Positions 62,884 to 64,000 of a stretch of DNA of 64,000 bases are shown here, in pieces. Source of the DNA: Halobacterium hubeiense. GTDB lineage: Archaea > Halobacteriota > Halobacteria > Halobacteriales > Halobacteriaceae. Numbering within the stretch: position 1 is the first letter of the stretch; each line of letters starts with the position of its first letter. Location: positions 2,046,001 through 2,110,000 of the forward strand of contig NZ_LN831302.1 in assembly GCF_001488575.1 (NCBI RefSeq). The letters run 5' to 3'. The notes below the pieces were generated by a model. That model was not told the DNA's origin. It did not search any database and saw nothing but the letters and a program-made list of their open reading frames with translations. The position numbers and the translations under genes are program-made.

Positions 62884-63590
62884 CGCGCGCGGTCGCCATC
62901 AACGTCGCGGCGAACACGAACCAGCCGGGGTTCCGCGGGCCGCTGCGCGCGGACGGCTCGTTCGTCTACGTTCCGATTCCCGAGAGCGAACCGACCAGCG
63001 AGCCCGCGCCGACGTACGGGGACCTCGACCTCCCCATCGAGATTCCCGACGACCTCCGCGAGACGCCGGTCCACCTCGACCCCTCGTTCGCGGCGTACCC
63101 GTGCTGCGAGCGCTACACGTACGGCGACCCGCACGGCCTGAAAGCCCGCCCGCTGTTGGACCTCGACGCCGGCGACCGCGTCTACTTCTACGCGACCCTC
63201 GACGCCCCCGACGAGCCGACGCCGTGGATGGCCGACGACTGGGGAACCTACGTCATCGGCGACTTCGAACTCGCGCGCGACCCCGTGACCGGCGAGGAGT
63301 TCGAGGGCCTGCCCGAATCGGAGCGCGCGGCGTTCGCGGGGAACGCCCACCTGAAGCGCGACCCCATCGACGCCGACGTGCTGCTGGCGGGCACCGACGA
63401 CTCGCGGCTCTACGACTACGCCGTCCCGCTGAGCGGCGCGCGCGGCGTCGACGCCAACCGAGCGGTCACGGAGTGGTCCGGCGACTCCGGGAAGGGGCCG
63501 TGGTGGCGGCGGCCGCTGCGCTACGACGACGCCGGCCACGAGCGCCTCCGCGAGTGGGTCCAGCGGGAGTCGTACCCGCCGGTTCGCTGA
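62880..63590 (+). CDS. Conserved protein, possible nucleotide-modification-associated (Nmad3-like)
   Basis: This 236-residue protein is of uncertain function. It starts (GTG) MTRAVAINVAANTNQPGFRGPL and has SFVYVPIPESEP, PVHLDPSFAAYPCCERYTYGD, RVYFYATLDAP and a C-terminal RRPLRYDDAGHERLREWV. From memory the N-terminal pattern INVAANTNxPGFRGP...FVYVPIPE resembles proteins labelled nucleotide modification associated (Nmad3), predicted as base-modifying accessory proteins; I am not sure. It is coupled to the zinc-ribbon gene by a 4-bp overlap. Confidence 0.72.
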   Translation: MTRAVAINVAANTNQPGFRGPLRADGSFVYVPIPESEPTSEPAPTYGDLDLPIEIPDDLRETPVHLDPSFAAYPCCERYTYGDPHGLKARPLLDLDAGDRVYFYATLDAPDEPTPWMADDWGTYVIGDFELARDPVTGEEFEGLPESERAAFAGNAHLKRDPIDADVLLAGTDDSRLYDYAVPLSGARGVDANRAVTEWSGDSGKGPWWRRPLRYDDAGHERLREWVQRESYPPVR

Positions 63591-63622
63591 CGTTTACGTG
63601 GCTGGCCCGCGAACACTGGGGT

Positions 63623-63883
63623 ATGCTGGAACTGTACCAGTCGGAAGGCTGCCCGCACTGCGCGAAAGTCCGCGAGAAGCTCTCGGAGCTCGGCGTCTCC
63701 TACGTCACCCACAACCCCCGACTCCCGGGTGGCGCGGGCGGCGACGTCACGAACGAACAGACCTACGAGGAACTCCAGAACGGCGGCGAGGACCAGATTC
63801 CGTACCTCGTGGACACCGCCCGCGAGGAAGCCCTCTACGAGAGCGACGACATCGTCGAGTACCTCGACGAGCACTACGCCTGA
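63623..63883 (+). CDS. Glutaredoxin-like / GST N-domain protein
   Basis: This 86-residue protein has a thioredoxin fold: MLELYQSEGCPHCAKVREKLSELGVSYVTHN with the redox motif CPHC (10-13), a proline loop QIPYLVDT (about 59-66) and DDIVEYLDEHYA at the end. It is the glutaredoxin/glutathione-S-transferase N-terminal type. Haloarchaea use gamma-glutamylcysteine rather than glutathione, so the partner thiol is likely that or a protein. TATA region GACGTTTACG (63590-63599) at 24-33 nt. Confidence 0.88.
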   Translation: MLELYQSEGCPHCAKVREKLSELGVSYVTHNPRLPGGAGGDVTNEQTYEELQNGGEDQIPYLVDTAREEALYESDDIVEYLDEHYA

Positions 63884-63935
63884 CGCCACGCTGCCCGCAG
63901 TGGGAGGCCGGACAACGCCGATAGATTCATCGCCG

Positions 63936-64000
63936 TCACCCTAAGCCGGCGCCGCCGTACGCGCCCGCTTCCGCCTCCATCTCTCGCTCCCGCTTGCCGC
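63936..64000 (-). CDS. C-terminal tail of a further gene (partial)
   Basis: From the right edge the minus strand reads in frame to a TGA at 63936-63938. The visible end is KREREMEAEAGAYGGAGLG, an acidic/glycine tail typical of haloarchaeal proteins. The product cannot be named from this. Confidence 0.4.
   Translation of the reverse strand, partial: GKREREMEAEAGAYGGAGLG

Overview
The window is a 64 kb piece of a haloarchaeal chromosome (class Halobacteria). The signs are very high GC, strongly acidic proteins, many genes with a TATA element 25-30 nt before the start codon (leaderless transcripts), and diagnostic archaeal genes: coenzyme F420 synthesis (cofC, cofG, cofH), archaeosine tRNA modification (tgtA, arcS, RaSEA), cetZ, PAN, aIF2/5B (infB), class I LysRS, TrmY, Pus10, NucS, Nob1, PDCD5 and S19e. 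It is mostly housekeeping. Genes are densely packed on both strands, and many neighbours overlap by a few bases. I see no rRNA, CRISPR array, transposase or integrase.

Layout. 0-9.3 kb: a tmk fragment, an NDUFA9-like epimerase, cetZ overlapping a membrane-anchored secreted protein, the F420 genes cofC, cofG and cofH with two membrane proteins, then purC and vanZ. 9.3-18.1 kb: RaSEA, purQ, purS, purU, a CBS protein, arcS, a Tat-exported beta-propeller protein and tgtA; all three archaeosine genes lie within about 8.3 kb. 18.1-21.3 kb: Nudix, lipoprotein, kinase, a 50-residue zinc finger, a type IV pilin, and a tRNA-Pro(CGG) with a duplicated 3' end. 21.3-30.4 kb: katG, a TIGR00725-like protein, trmY, pus10, rnhB, an NhaC-type antiporter, nucS and a histidine kinase. 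30.4-38.3 kb: secD-secF, a second DUF457-type membrane protein, small hypotheticals, pgi, a CPBP protease, an RHH protein, nob1 and a PRC-barrel protein.

38.4-49.6 kb: infB, a DUF5811-type protein, pdaD, pan, pepF, truA, hisS, an EamA transporter, a PP-loop protein, PDCD5 and S19e. 49.7-57.8 kb: thiL, two site-2-type M50 proteases, a DUF7123-type protein, a MobB/MoaE fusion, pyrH and lysS. 57.7-64 kb: padR divergent from the fused heme protein gene pitA, a small AT-richer patch with a 57-residue membrane protein, an aldo/keto reductase, a hexapeptide acyltransferase, a zinc-ribbon/unknown pair, a glutaredoxin-like protein, and the tail of a further gene.

A recurrent theme is RNA modification and translation: archaeosine-15, pseudouridine-54/55 and N1-methylation, TruA, two tRNA synthetases, IF2, Nob1, S19e and agmatine supply for tRNA-Ile. 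Three structural patterns are not explained by the genes: (1) a family of perfect short hairpins with 3-nt loops, clustered between genes and also inside truA in frame; (2) tail-to-tail gene pairs that share a single CTAG as both stop codons, six cases; (3) a 25-nt direct repeat of the tRNA-Pro 3' end 145 bp away, like an old integration scar.
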